The notes under the pieces: generated by a model
The model's input: only the letters and a program-made list of their open reading frames with translations
What the model was told of the DNA's origin: nothing
Databases searched by the model: none
Position numbers and translations under genes: made by a program
In this document: one piece after another, positions 34,738-43,362 of the stretch
How the letters are laid out: each line of letters begins with the position of its first letter
Numbering within the stretch: position 1 is the stretch's first letter
NCBI GenBank assembly: GCA_024697025.1
Contig: JAILGH010000012.1
Span: forward strand, 1-64,000
From: Pseudobutyrivibrio sp.
Lineage (GTDB): Bacteria > Bacillota > Clostridia > Lachnospirales > Lachnospiraceae
Direction: 5' to 3'
DNA: 64,000 nucleotides

Positions 34738-35670
34738 TTATTTACCAATCATTGTACCAGTCTGACCGCCAACTGCGTTACCAGCATCTGAAAGCTTTGT
34801 AATCAAAACTTTGCGAATTGCTGAATCACCAATGTAGTCGATAGCAGCCTGAATCTTTGGTGCCATGTCTGTCTTGCCAAACTCACCTGCTGCAAGCATC
34901 TTTTTAGCGTCTGCCACTGATAAGTAGTCTAATGGCTCTTCATCAGCCTTGCCAAAGTTCTTGCATACCTTAGAAACAGATGTAAGGATAACCAACATAT
35001 CTGCATTAACCTCTGAAGCAAGAAGCCCTGCTGCTGTATCCTTCTCAACCACTGCTGATGCACCCTTTAACTTGTTGTCCTGAGTAAGTACTGGAATACC
35101 GCCACCACCGCAGGCGATAACAACCTGGTCTGCATCGCAAAGTGCCTTGATTGCATCTATCTCAACAATCTCCATTGGCTTTGGCGCTGCAACGATACGA
35201 CGATAGCCACCCTCAACCTCAACTGTGTGATTGCCCTTTTTCTCCTCAGCCTCAGCCTCCTCAGCTGTCATCACACGACCGATAACCTTGGTTGGCTTGT
35301 AGAAAGCCTCATCATAAGGATCAACAGTAACCTGTGTAAGAACTGTAGAAACTGGCTTGTATATTCCACGGCCAACAAGCTCTGAGCGAATAGCCTGCTG
35401 CAGATCGTATCCAATGTAGCCCTGGCTCATAGCTGAACACACTGACATAGGTGTTGGTGTGTAGTCAGGATGATTCTGATAAAACTCTGAAAGTGCTGTG
35501 TGAATCATGCCGACCTGAGGACCATTACTGTGTGTGATAACCACCTGGTACTCCTGCTTAATAAATTCTGCTACAGCAACAGCTGTACGCTTTGTGGCGT
35601 TCCACTGTTCAAGTACAGTTGTGCCAAGTGCGTCATGTCCAAGTGCAATAACTATTCTCTTTTTGCTCAT
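34738..35670 (-). CDS. arcC: Carbamate kinase
   Basis: A 310-residue amino acid kinase-family enzyme, normal length. KKRIVIALGHDALG is the N-terminal nucleotide loop (the common form is GGNA, here GHDA). SAMSQGYIGYDLQQA (~85-100) and VIACGGGGIPV (~210) are the substrate and ATP sites, with VEKDTAAGLLA downstream. It makes ATP from carbamoyl phosphate and ADP, the last step of arginine deiminase or related fermentations. No arcA or arcB is nearby. The ornithine-cyclodeaminase-like operon upstream (36264-43082) hints at linked amino acid fermentation, but the genes are not clearly co-transcribed. ATG follows GGAGG. Confidence 0.95.
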   Translation of the reverse strand: MSKKRIVIALGHDALGTTVLEQWNATKRTAVAVAEFIKQEYQVVITHSNGPQVGMIHTALSEFYQNHPDYTPTPMSVCSAMSQGYIGYDLQQAIRSELVGRGIYKPVSTVLTQVTVDPYDEAFYKPTKVIGRVMTAEEAEAEEKKGNHTVEVEGGYRRIVAAPKPMEIVEIDAIKALCDADQVVIACGGGGIPVLTQDNKLKGASAVVEKDTAAGLLASEVNADMLVILTSVSKVCKNFGKADEEPLDYLSVADAKKMLAAGEFGKTDMAPKIQAAIDYIGDSAIRKVLITKLSDAGNAVGGQTGTMIGK

Positions 35671-35760
35671 ATGATGCCTCCGATTCTCGCCAAAATCTAT
35701 AATAGAAACTAGCTTTATTTATGTATTTATTCTATCATAACCTGCCATCAGGATACATAA

Positions 35761-36201
35761 TTATCTTCTCTTAGAACGTCTATTATTGGAAATTGCCATT
35801 GTTATCAATGTTCCAAGTAACACTCCTGAAAAATCAATCCACATATCTCTGACCTCTCCGGAACGTCCCGCAACAAAAAGCTGTATGGTTTCATCTATAA
35901 ATGCAACAAAAAGTCCGGCCATAGCTGGAACCAAGAAACGCTTTAATGCTCCGTGCACGTGACTTATAAACTCACTGCACAGCAATATTCCAAGTACCAT
36001 AAACTCAAGAAAATGAGCTGTCTTTCGAACGATAAACATTCCCGATTCATTATTAAATATAGTAGGGAAAGTCTTTATCAAAAACTGCAATATCGCTCCA
36101 CTTTCCCTATCTGAAATTGACGATGGCTGAAGACTGTGCCCCCAGATGAGGCAAAGCCATAAAACTATCAGTATTCTTACGATTATTTTCTTCTTATTCA
36201 T
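35761..36201 (-). CDS. VanZ-like membrane protein
   Basis: A 146-residue protein with four membrane segments. It carries the VanZ family motifs: an N-terminal helix with WGHSLQPSSIS, RKTAHFLEFMVLG (~58-70), FIDETIQLFVAGRSGEVRD (~101-119) and a final DFSGVLLG helix. VanZ relatives alter the envelope or glycopeptide tolerance, but their activity is poorly known. No ribosome site is evident before ATG at 36201. It sits between the OCD-like operon end and carbamate kinase with no clear partner. Confidence 0.85.
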   Translation of the reverse strand: MNKKKIIVRILIVLWLCLIWGHSLQPSSISDRESGAILQFLIKTFPTIFNNESGMFIVRKTAHFLEFMVLGILLCSEFISHVHGALKRFLVPAMAGLFVAFIDETIQLFVAGRSGEVRDMWIDFSGVLLGTLITMAISNNRRSKRR

Positions 36202-36263
36202 AAGAGGTATTTTATCATAAGTTGAAGCAAAATGAATACCTAGTTATTTCACCTTTGATTTTA

Positions 36264-37406
36264 TTAGAACAAATATGGCTTGTCCCAAAGGTTAAGCTTG
36301 GTTCCGATTCCTTTTTCAAGAGCCTTCTCGTAGCATTTCTTGCCCCAAGCCACATCCTCAACTGGCATACCACCTACTGAGTAGATAATAACTTCATCAT
36401 CTGAAGTTCTGCCTTCTTCCTTGCCAGCCAAGATTGCGCCAAGGTTGATAATCTTGTCTTTAGAAAGCTTTCCATCATGAACAAGGTCAAGCCATAAACA
36501 GCCTGGAATATAAATCTGATTGTATGTTGGATATGGATACTCCTCAGCCCATGCTTCGTACAACTTGATGTTGTCACAAACTAGCTTTGCCTTTCCACTA
36601 CAGATATATTCATCTGAGAAATCGCAGGAACCTGGTACGCAGAACAATGCACCTGGCTTAATCCATTCTTCCTCAACAAATGGATACTGGCTTCTATCCA
36701 TACCCATTGATGTTGATGTAGCAAAGCTTAAAATATCTGAATCTCTAACGCATTCTTCAAGGGTGTCTACAACCTTAATTGTAGTAAACTGGGGCAGATT
36801 CTTTTTTACAAATTCAATACATCTATCAATGGAAGCCTTGCCTCTACCTTTAATCTTTAGTGTATCAAGGGTAGGTCTAAGTGCTGCAAAGGTTTCAATT
36901 GCTGTAATGTTGATTACTCCAGGTCCAACAATACCAAGAACCTTTGCATCCTTAACAGCTAAGTTCTTTACACCTGCACCTGGAATACCTGAGGTTCTGT
37001 AAGCAGATAGTAGGTTTGCTGACATAAGTGAAAGTGGTGCACCTGTATCCTTATCATTTAACATTACCATAAGGATTGATCTAGGAAGGCCCTTCTCTCT
37101 GTTCTCAACATTTGAGCCATACCATTTCATACCAGCCATTGCAGTCTCACCACCAACATAAGCAGGCATCGCCATAAATCTTCTGTCAGGACCGCTCTTT
37201 GGCATGTTAGGGAAAATTGGATTGTCTGGGAATGTAATCATAGTTCCGTGCGAGTTTCCATTTTCTCCACCCATCAAGTAATCGCCTTTATCTAGAGTAA
37301 CTAGAAGCTCCTCCATACAGGAAGTACATGCAACAACATCATTTACGCCAGCCTCAATCATATCTGGCTCACTTAAATATAATAAATCAATCTTTGTATT
37401 TTCCAT
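36264..37406 (-). CDS. Ornithine cyclodeaminase / mu-crystallin family protein
   Basis: A 380-residue NAD-linked family member. The conserved Lys lies in GMKWYGSN (~93-100), the Arg in SAYRTSGIPG (~134-143), and the dinucleotide fold in VLGIVGPGVIN (~157). The Asp expected at DIGGD of true ornithine cyclodeaminase is in PGSCDFSDEY here, so the reaction may be imine reduction or amino acid dehydrogenation in place of ornithine to proline. It is last of the RidA-dehydrogenase-PII-permease operon, 50 bp after the permease. ATG follows AAGGAGG. Confidence 0.8.
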   Translation of the reverse strand: MENTKIDLLYLSEPDMIEAGVNDVVACTSCMEELLVTLDKGDYLMGGENGNSHGTMITFPDNPIFPNMPKSGPDRRFMAMPAYVGGETAMAGMKWYGSNVENREKGLPRSILMVMLNDKDTGAPLSLMSANLLSAYRTSGIPGAGVKNLAVKDAKVLGIVGPGVINITAIETFAALRPTLDTLKIKGRGKASIDRCIEFVKKNLPQFTTIKVVDTLEECVRDSDILSFATSTSMGMDRSQYPFVEEEWIKPGALFCVPGSCDFSDEYICSGKAKLVCDNIKLYEAWAEEYPYPTYNQIYIPGCLWLDLVHDGKLSKDKIINLGAILAGKEEGRTSDDEVIIYSVGGMPVEDVAWGKKCYEKALEKGIGTKLNLWDKPYLF

Positions 37407-37456
37407 AATGCCATCCTCCTTTTTATCTATATGTTTTAATAATTATTTTCGCTAAC

Positions 37457-38854
37457 TCAGCTTGCTTTTTTGTGGAATTCCAAATATAGTTCATTTTCCA
37501 TAGCCATAACTTCTTTAATCGCATAAGGCTTAAATAAAGGCTTCTTAACCCTAAGCTTTACCCAGAAGAAGGAGTAAATGGCAAGAACTATGATGGTAAC
37601 ACCAACTATCTTGTAAAGAGATAACTTAACTTCCATGCTTGGATCTATGCTGTATATCATATATGCGGAGCCAAGAATCGCCAGCACTGGAATCAACGCT
37701 CCAAAAGGTAATTTAAAGTTTCTAGGTGCATTTGGTAATCTTCGTCTTAGTAGCAATACATCTACGTTTGTAACAATGTAGCTAATCATCCAAAGGATTG
37801 CCAAAACTGCAATCATAAATGATATTGAATCTGTAGATGAAAGACCTGTTATATTGAAAAACAGGAAGAACACTGCCTCTAGCACTATTCCAACATATGG
37901 AGCACCTTTTTTGTTTGTCTTCTGAAAAAATACTGGAAGTAGCTCTATCTTGGACATTCCCATTAGGATATACGAAAGGGAATTCATTATCGTATTTACG
38001 GAACTAATTGCCGCTAATAATGTAACGATTAGCATCCAATATCTTCCAAGTGGTCCAAGAAGCATCCGTCCATATAAGATCTGTGGAGTAGTACTTGATG
38101 CCAACTCATCCCACTGTGTATAGTTCTTGAAGCCTAATACCATGAAGATTTGCATTACCAAAATAATTAACATACTTAGAATCATTCCAAGTGGAATATC
38201 TCTTTTTGAATTTTTACAATTCTTTGTAAGTGGAATTACATATTCACCGCCTACAAATAGGAAGAAAGCAAGTCCACATAAACCTGTTACACTTTTAAAA
38301 TCGGAAGCCACAACAGCTGGCTGGCTAACAATTTCGCCTGTTCCGATGCCAAGAGTTCCAAGAATTCCCATTATTGCCAGTGATGCGATAAGTGCATAGG
38401 CTACAAAATCCTGAACCTTGATAAACACATCTACACCATTTAGATTTGTAATCATTAGGAATGTAACCAAAATTGCTGTAAACACCCATGAGGGGATGTT
38501 GTAATCACTAAACATGGTAGAAAACGTATTTCCGAATACTGCTCCCTCAACTGAGCCAGCAAGGGAATTGCATAAGAGATATCCACCAACCATACAAATA
38601 ATTGTGATAAATGGTCCTACACCTGCCAAGGAAAACTGTGCTAGTCCACCTGTTAGATTCGGCATAAGTGAATTTAATTCTGCCACGGATAGCAATGTTA
38701 GAATATTCACTATACAAGCAATGGTCATTGTGATTATAAAAGGTATTCCAATGCTCCCTGCGCCTATTCCAAGGGATAATAAACAACTACTAGCTACCAC
38801 AAGTCCTACTCCAGTAGCTATTACACTTCCGAGCCCTATTTTCTTTTCAACCAT
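37457..38854 (-). CDS. APC-superfamily amino acid permease
   Basis: A 465-residue permease with about twelve membrane helices. The N-terminus KKIGLGSVIATGVGLVVASSC corresponds to APC helix 1 with its unwound glycine-rich segment. The GGEYVIPLTKNCKNSKRDIPLGM loop (~205-225) is the helix 6-7 region. The cytoplasmic tail is short. It probably brings in the amino or imino acid oxidised by the operon. The upstream neighbour is a PII protein, 10 bp away, suggesting that the permease is gated by PII as AmtB is by GlnK. Confidence 0.9.
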   Translation of the reverse strand: MVEKKIGLGSVIATGVGLVVASSCLLSLGIGAGSIGIPFIITMTIACIVNILTLLSVAELNSLMPNLTGGLAQFSLAGVGPFITIICMVGGYLLCNSLAGSVEGAVFGNTFSTMFSDYNIPSWVFTAILVTFLMITNLNGVDVFIKVQDFVAYALIASLAIMGILGTLGIGTGEIVSQPAVVASDFKSVTGLCGLAFFLFVGGEYVIPLTKNCKNSKRDIPLGMILSMLIILVMQIFMVLGFKNYTQWDELASSTTPQILYGRMLLGPLGRYWMLIVTLLAAISSVNTIMNSLSYILMGMSKIELLPVFFQKTNKKGAPYVGIVLEAVFFLFFNITGLSSTDSISFMIAVLAILWMISYIVTNVDVLLLRRRLPNAPRNFKLPFGALIPVLAILGSAYMIYSIDPSMEVKLSLYKIVGVTIIVLAIYSFFWVKLRVKKPLFKPYAIKEVMAMENELYLEFHKKAS

Positions 38855-38864
38855 AGAACACCTC

Positions 38865-39242
38865 CTAATCCAATGTACCTTCTTTCAAGGCGTCCGTTCC
38901 TTCTTCACCGGTACGTACTCTAATTGCATTTGTTACTGGAGTGACAAAAATCTTTCCATCACCAATGTGACCTGTATAAAGGGATTTTTCTACAAATTCA
39001 ATGAAGCTATCAACTTCTCTAGTTGGCAAAACAACCATGATAACCTGCTTAGAAAGGAGCTGAGGAACCTCATTTTTATCCCTTTCATATTCCTGTGTTC
39101 CAAGCTGAACACCACAACCTTTAGCATCGTAAATAGTCATTCCGGTTATTCCAAATCTAGAAAAATTTTCCGTAAGCTCAACTACCTTAGCTTCACGTGT
39201 AATAATTTCTACCCTTGATAATTCCTCGATTGAAACCTTCAT
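38865..39242 (-). CDS. PII-family signalling protein (GlnB-like)
   Basis: A 125-residue PII protein. ATG at 39242 was chosen because AGGAGG is eight bases upstream. The C-terminal PII signature is clear: TGHIGDGKIFVTPV (~87-100) and IRVRTGEEGTDAL. The T-loop region is altered (GCGVQLGTQEYERDKNEV) and lacks the usual YRGAEY uridylylation Tyr. PII trimers bind ATP/ADP and 2-oxoglutarate and control transporters and enzymes. Here it sits between a dehydrogenase and an APC permease, without amtB or glnA, so it likely controls amino acid uptake or oxidation by energy state. Confidence 0.88.
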   Translation of the reverse strand: MKVSIEELSRVEIITREAKVVELTENFSRFGITGMTIYDAKGCGVQLGTQEYERDKNEVPQLLSKQVIMVVLPTREVDSFIEFVEKSLYTGHIGDGKIFVTPVTNAIRVRTGEEGTDALKEGTLD

Positions 39243-39264
39243 AAGCATTTCCTCCTAACCTTTA

Positions 39265-40404
39265 TTAAATCTTTGCCTTGAATCTGCCATATCGCAGACC
39301 CGATATATCAACGGATGTGAATCCATCAATAATAAGTTTTGCCAACTGTTCCCCTACAGCTGGAGCTATTCCAAATCCGTGACCAGAAAAAGCACATGCA
39401 ACCACAAGACCCGGAACCTCATCTACAAAACCAAGGACGGGAACTCCATCCTGACAAATGTCTAAATAACCAGCCCAAGTTCTAACTATCTTGGCATTAG
39501 CTAGCGCTGGGAAATATTTCATAATACCTCGACAAATACAAGGTGATGTAATCGAAGCATTGCTTGGAGAATTTTTAGGACCAGTGTCCTTGTTATTAAG
39601 CTCAAGCCCTGACATTCCTCCAAATACGAATGAACCGTGGTCCGATTGATGTCCGTAGAAATCTGCCTCAGCAGTTCCAAGCATCTGGTCAAACATATGT
39701 GGCTCCGCCTCTGTTACAAGGCACTCACATAACTCCTGATGCATTGGAACATCAACACCTACTGTTCCAAGAATCTCTCTGGATTCATATCCTGCTGCAA
39801 CTACAACATAATCTCCTTCGTAAATGTTTTCCTCTGTGTAAACCTCTCTAAGCTTTCCTTTTACTTTGCGAAGCTTAGTTACCTTCTCGCCTGTAATAAA
39901 ACGAACCCCCAACTCCCTTGCCTTTTTATAAAAAGCTAAGGTTGTCACCATTGGATTTGCATGTCCATCTGTTGGACACCAGCTTGCGCATGTTACTTCG
40001 TCTGAAAGATAAGGATTAATTTCTTTTATTTCATCTGCGTCAATCATCCTAACATCCAAGCCACAAGCTACGGCTCTATCTGTAAGTCCCTGGAGGATTT
40101 CTTTATGCTTTTCATTCTTTCCAAGTCTTAGATTTCCATCCTTGTGATATTCACAATCAACTCCTAATTCCTTAGAAAGCTCTGGCCAAAGCTCCTTAAT
40201 TCCATACATTGCCAGTGGCAACTCTCGTGGATCTCTACCTGATTGTCTAACACCGCCACCATTTCTAGATGAACCACCATTTCCAATATTGTCGCTTGCC
40301 TCTAATACAATTACTGATTTTCCCCTTTTACTTAAGTAATAGCTTGTGGCGCATCCAATAATTCCACCACCTACAACTATCACATCTGCTTTATTTGTAG
40401 ACAT
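39265..40404 (-). CDS. FAD-dependent amino/imino acid dehydrogenase, catalytic (beta) subunit, DAO family
   Basis: A 379-residue D-amino-acid-oxidase-fold flavoprotein. It has FAD motif VVGGGIIGCATSYYL (7-21), the ribose-binding Glu in IVLEAS, and the SRNGGGVRQSGRD stretch (~46-58) typical of sarcosine oxidase beta, HcnC, opine oxidase and proline dehydrogenase PDH1 beta subunits. It oxidises the C-N bond of the substrate. Genes for the NAD/FAD alpha subunit, a BFD-like protein and a [2Fe-2S] protein precede it, so electrons go to NAD or a carrier and not to oxygen. ATG follows GGAGGTG. Confidence 0.9.
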   Translation of the reverse strand: MSTNKADVIVVGGGIIGCATSYYLSKRGKSVIVLEASDNIGNGGSSRNGGGVRQSGRDPRELPLAMYGIKELWPELSKELGVDCEYHKDGNLRLGKNEKHKEILQGLTDRAVACGLDVRMIDADEIKEINPYLSDEVTCASWCPTDGHANPMVTTLAFYKKARELGVRFITGEKVTKLRKVKGKLREVYTEENIYEGDYVVVAAGYESREILGTVGVDVPMHQELCECLVTEAEPHMFDQMLGTAEADFYGHQSDHGSFVFGGMSGLELNNKDTGPKNSPSNASITSPCICRGIMKYFPALANAKIVRTWAGYLDICQDGVPVLGFVDEVPGLVVACAFSGHGFGIAPAVGEQLAKLIIDGFTSVDISGLRYGRFKAKI

Positions 40405-40405
40405 T

Positions 40406-40726
40406 TCAGCTCACCTCCTTGCCAAGTACTTTCATTTCTGTCGGTCTCATAGGAGAACGAGCAGTTGCTGGCTCTAATTCATTAGGATTAATAGCAAGTT
40501 CTCTGGCTACAATCCCTTTAACAAGCCTTGAACAAGTCTGCCCCTGGCAAAGTCCCATTCCTGTTCTCAAGTATCTCCTTATCTCGGTCATAGTCCACAT
40601 TCCATCATGAACCGCTTTTCGGATTTCTCCTTTGGTGATTTCTTCACAACGGCAAATAATCATATCGTCATCTGGCTGTGGCACAAACTCACCTATATCA
40701 ATTGATCTATCAATTACTACGCTCAT
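40406..40726 (-). CDS. BFD-like [2Fe-2S]-binding small subunit
   Basis: A 106-residue protein starting MSVVIDRSIDIGEF (ATG 40726, GGAGG upstream, after the alpha-subunit stop). The Cys pattern CRC (~29-31) and CQGQTC (~63-68) is that of the BFD [2Fe-2S] fold, which is often fused to HcnB or NasB-type proteins and is separate here. It probably carries electrons between the catalytic and NAD-binding subunits. It ends one base before the catalytic subunit start, pointing to a tight complex. Confidence 0.85.
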   Translation of the reverse strand: MSVVIDRSIDIGEFVPQPDDDMIICRCEEITKGEIRKAVHDGMWTMTEIRRYLRTGMGLCQGQTCSRLVKGIVARELAINPNELEPATARSPMRPTEMKVLGKEVS

Positions 40727-40737
40727 CCTTCTCCCTC

Positions 40738-42315
40738 CTAACTGCATTTGAAAAATCTTGCCTTCATTGCATATTCTTTTGGAACCTTCATAGTTACAAG
40801 ATTTGTATGATCAAAGGCTTTCATACTCTTGACTGATACAACCTCTGCTTCGCAAAGCTTTTCTCCATTTCTTGATAATCCAAAGCCCTTATCTCCAACT
40901 TCTGGTAAAGGTAAAAACTCGTATGGGAGAGTGATTGTTGCTGTTCCATCTCCGCAATCCTCATCTACCAAAAAGATTGCCTGGCCTGAACAACTAGCTA
41001 CACACATTCCACAATTGACACATTTACTTTCTTCCTTGATAAATGGTAAGCATGTAATATTATTTCCAATTGATATGCATCCTTTGCTGCAAGCATCCTG
41101 ACATGGGTTACAAGGAATATTTTGCGTACATTCCATAACTGGATGTATCCCTACCTTATGAACAACACCTGGGAAACGTTCTATTTCGTCGTCTGCAACA
41201 AATCCCTTTTTAAGAAGGTTAATGGAAATATCTATTCCCTCTTCTGTTTTTTCAATGAGTTTTCCTCTATTCTTTGGAGCAAACATTCCCTGTCTCAAGC
41301 TATCCAAGTCTGTTTCTAACTTTTGAATCTCTGATTGCATTTCTTCTTCTGAAATGTAACCTAGATATCCGCATACACAAACACCTGCCATCTTGCCTTC
41401 AATCATTGCTGATGATGCTTCTTCAATTCCTGATACATCGCCTGCTGCAAACACGCCTGATACAGATGTCTCGCCATACTCATCCACAATTGGCACCTGA
41501 CCGCCTCGTTTTGGATTGTCCTCCATCTTACATCCTGCCATCTTAAGCAACTGAGACATTGGAGAGAGTCCAACTGCCATACAGATAGTATCTACTTCAA
41601 AGAACTTTTCTGTTCCTTCAATCGGTCTAAACTTGTCATCAACCTCGTTGATAGTTACGCCTGTAAGATAATCAGTTCCATGGGCTTCTTTAATTGTGTG
41701 TGATAAGAAAAATGGGACACCACATCTAGCAACCTTAGCTGCATGAACTCCGTATCCTCCAATCTTAGGTGCTGCATCTACTAGTGCCACCACCTCACAA
41801 CCCGCCTGAAGAAGCTGGAAGGAAACTACTAATCCTACATTTCCGGAGCCTAGCATCAAAACTTTTTTGCCCGGCTGAATTCCATGTATATTCATCATTG
41901 TCTGCGCTGCACCTGCACCAATAACTCCCGGCAAAGTCCAACCTGGGAAGGTAACCATATTTTCAGCTGCACCTGTAGCAACTATTACTGTGTCACCCTT
42001 ATAATGCTTTATTGTGTCACCAATCCTAACGCTCACTTCTTTATCTGAATATAATCCAATTACTGTGGCCCCAAGTTCTACCTTTACTCCTACCTCATCG
42101 GCTTCCTTTAACAGTTCCTCGCCAATTCGAAATCCTCTAATCTTTGCATGATGCTCTTTCGAGCCAAAAAACTTATGAATCTGCTTAAATAACTGACCAC
42201 CAGGCTTGTCATTTTCATCAAATACAATTACTTTAAGACCTCGCTTTGCTGCTTCTATCGCTGCTGATAGTCCAGATGGTCCAGCACCTACAACTATCAC
42301 TTCATATCTATCCAT
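40738..42315 (-). CDS. NAD(P)/FAD-dependent alpha subunit of an amino/imino acid dehydrogenase, with ferredoxin domain
   Basis: A 525-residue protein. It has FAD fold VVGAGPSGLSAA (7-18), GGQLFKQ, NAD(P) fold LMLGSGNVGLVV (~163-174), a FAAGDVSG FAD motif (~290), and a C-terminal ferredoxin region with two clusters (Cys ~407-425 and CVNCGMCVASCSG ~452-464). The layout matches HcnB, opine oxidase A and the alpha subunit of archaeal dye-linked L-proline dehydrogenase, with the ferredoxin domain added. It would take electrons from the catalytic subunit to NAD or ferredoxin. ATG follows GGGAGG. Confidence 0.88.
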   Translation of the reverse strand: MDRYEVIVVGAGPSGLSAAIEAAKRGLKVIVFDENDKPGGQLFKQIHKFFGSKEHHAKIRGFRIGEELLKEADEVGVKVELGATVIGLYSDKEVSVRIGDTIKHYKGDTVIVATGAAENMVTFPGWTLPGVIGAGAAQTMMNIHGIQPGKKVLMLGSGNVGLVVSFQLLQAGCEVVALVDAAPKIGGYGVHAAKVARCGVPFFLSHTIKEAHGTDYLTGVTINEVDDKFRPIEGTEKFFEVDTICMAVGLSPMSQLLKMAGCKMEDNPKRGGQVPIVDEYGETSVSGVFAAGDVSGIEEASSAMIEGKMAGVCVCGYLGYISEEEMQSEIQKLETDLDSLRQGMFAPKNRGKLIEKTEEGIDISINLLKKGFVADDEIERFPGVVHKVGIHPVMECTQNIPCNPCQDACSKGCISIGNNITCLPFIKEESKCVNCGMCVASCSGQAIFLVDEDCGDGTATITLPYEFLPLPEVGDKGFGLSRNGEKLCEAEVVSVKSMKAFDHTNLVTMKVPKEYAMKARFFKCS

Positions 42316-42358
42316 TAAACATACCTCCCTGCTAATCTATAATTTCTTTCTTTGGATA

Positions 42359-42667
42359 CTACATAGCTTCAACACCGTTCTGTGTCTGCACTACCATTCC
42401 CTCCTTAAGAGGTGTTACACAGGTTCTAATATTAGGTTCTCCGTCTACCACCATTACACAGTCTGTACATCTTCCTATGGCACAAAAGATACCTCTTGGC
42501 TTGTGTTCCTTTTTTGTGTATCTGTGAATCATCACTCCGTTTGCTTTAAGTGCTATGGCAATTGGTTCTCCTTCATAGCCTTTATATTCTTTACCGTCAA
42601 ATTCAAATGATACTAGCTTCTTTGCTTCCTGCTTTTCTAGTATTGGATGTTCTGCTATTCTACTCAT
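42359..42667 (-). CDS. [2Fe-2S] ferredoxin-like small subunit (HcnA type)
   Basis: A 102-residue protein with one plant-type/HcnA-type [2Fe-2S] site: Cys in FCAIGRCTDC (~62-70) and CVTPLKEG (~85). The N-terminal EFDGKEYKGYEGEPIAIAL is the usual ubiquitin-like start of these subunits. It is the fourth component of the dehydrogenase and matches HcnA and sarcosine oxidase-type small subunits. ATG follows AGGAGG; 22 bp after ridA and 43 bp before the alpha subunit. Confidence 0.88.
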   Translation of the reverse strand: MSRIAEHPILEKQEAKKLVSFEFDGKEYKGYEGEPIAIALKANGVMIHRYTKKEHKPRGIFCAIGRCTDCVMVVDGEPNIRTCVTPLKEGMVVQTQNGVEAM

Positions 42668-42689
42668 CTTGACCTCCTATACCTTCTAT

Positions 42690-43082
42690 TTAATCTGTAA
42701 GCATTGCTTCCATTTCTATTTCCACGATTTGTGTTGGTCGATTTAATCTTGTTATCTCAACCATTGTGTTTAAGGGTTTCACTTCTTTAAAGAATTCTGA
42801 ATATGCCTCACAAATCTTTCCTCCAGCTGTGATGTCTGTTGTATAAATGAAAACTGAAAAGACATCCTCTTTTGTTGCACCGGCCTGTTCAAGTAATTTG
42901 ATCTGCTTATCTAAAACATATTTTGTTTGCTCGTATGCATCTTCACCATAAACTGTTCCATCACTTTGGACTGATGTAGTTCCACCTATTTTTATATATG
43001 GTCCAATCTTTACCATTCGTGAGTAACCAACCTTTTCCTCTAATGGTGCACCCGAGCTATAATTTGTTCTCTTCAGTTCCAT
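42690..43082 (-). CDS. RidA-family enamine/imine deaminase
   Basis: A 130-residue RidA-like protein starting MELKRTNYSSGAP (ATG 43082; GAGG eight bases upstream). RidA features are GYSRMVKIGPYIKIGGTTS (~18-36), DVFSVFIYTTDI and the C-terminal RLNRPTQIVEIEMEA with an Arg/Glu pair in the expected active site. It hydrolyses reactive imines or enamines produced by amino acid dehydrogenases, matching its place as first gene of this operon. A terminator-like hairpin in the leader (43110-43151) may control entry into the operon. Confidence 0.88.
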   Translation of the reverse strand: MELKRTNYSSGAPLEEKVGYSRMVKIGPYIKIGGTTSVQSDGTVYGEDAYEQTKYVLDKQIKLLEQAGATKEDVFSVFIYTTDITAGGKICEAYSEFFKEVKPLNTMVEITRLNRPTQIVEIEMEAMLTD

Positions 43083-43109
43083 AACCATTACCTCACTTTC
43101 ATTCAATTT

Positions 43110-43151
43110 AAATCTGAAAAAGGCGCTCACACATCTTGTGTGAACGCCTTT
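43110..43151 (-). promoter_or_regulatory. Terminator-like hairpin in the ridA operon leader (attenuator candidate)
   Basis: A 15-bp stem (43119-43133 with 43137-43151) with a 3-nt loop. The one non-Watson-Crick position is G-U on the minus strand and A-C on the plus strand, so the hairpin works best in the ridA transcript. It is followed on that strand by TTTTTC and lies 37 nt before the ridA ATG. A candidate -10 TATAAA lies upstream at about 43190. A termination site between promoter and gene suggests attenuation. Confidence 0.55.
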
Positions 43152-43254
43152 GTTCTTAGCTGTTTGTTTTCTTGTTGAGTAATTTATATCATTAAATCTA
43201 ACAATTTAAAAGCAGATGTTTAATTTATCTGATAAACCATTTGGTTGAAGTGAC

Positions 43255-43282
43255 TTGACTTTCATTTTCCTGTAGATATAAT
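43255..43282 (+). promoter_or_regulatory. Promoter of the LysR gene at 43363
   Basis: TTGACT (43255-43260), a 16-bp spacer and a consensus TATAAT (43277-43282). Transcription should start near 43289, just before the hairpin at 43299-43330. Confidence 0.75.
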
Positions 43283-43298
43283 GAACTTAAACAAACGC

Positions 43299-43336
43299 AA
43301 AGGCGCATGGAGTTTTTTCCATGCGCTTTTCTTTTT
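43299..43336 (+). promoter_or_regulatory. Terminator-like hairpin in the LysR leader (attenuator candidate)
   Basis: A 13-bp stem (43299-43311 with 43318-43330) with a 6-nt loop, followed by CTTTTTAG. The wobble pair is G-U only on the plus strand. It lies between the promoter at 43255-43282 and the ribosome site of the LysR gene, so transcripts must read through it to make the regulator. Its arms begin AAAGGCG, as do those of the mirror hairpin at 43119. Confidence 0.58.
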
Positions 43337-43362
43337 AGAAATATGTAATTGGAGGCTCTACC

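Noticed and set aside
38514-39218. A 234-codon plus-strand open frame across the permease and PII genes.
   Set aside because: It is antisense to two well-supported genes, has no ribosome site and no recognisable protein features. It reflects codon bias of the opposite strand.
39265-42667. Hydrogen cyanide synthase (HcnABC).
   Set aside because: The subunits share the HcnABC layout, but so do opine, sarcosine and proline dehydrogenases. PII, APC permease, RidA and OCD-like genes point to amino or imino acid catabolism in an anaerobe.
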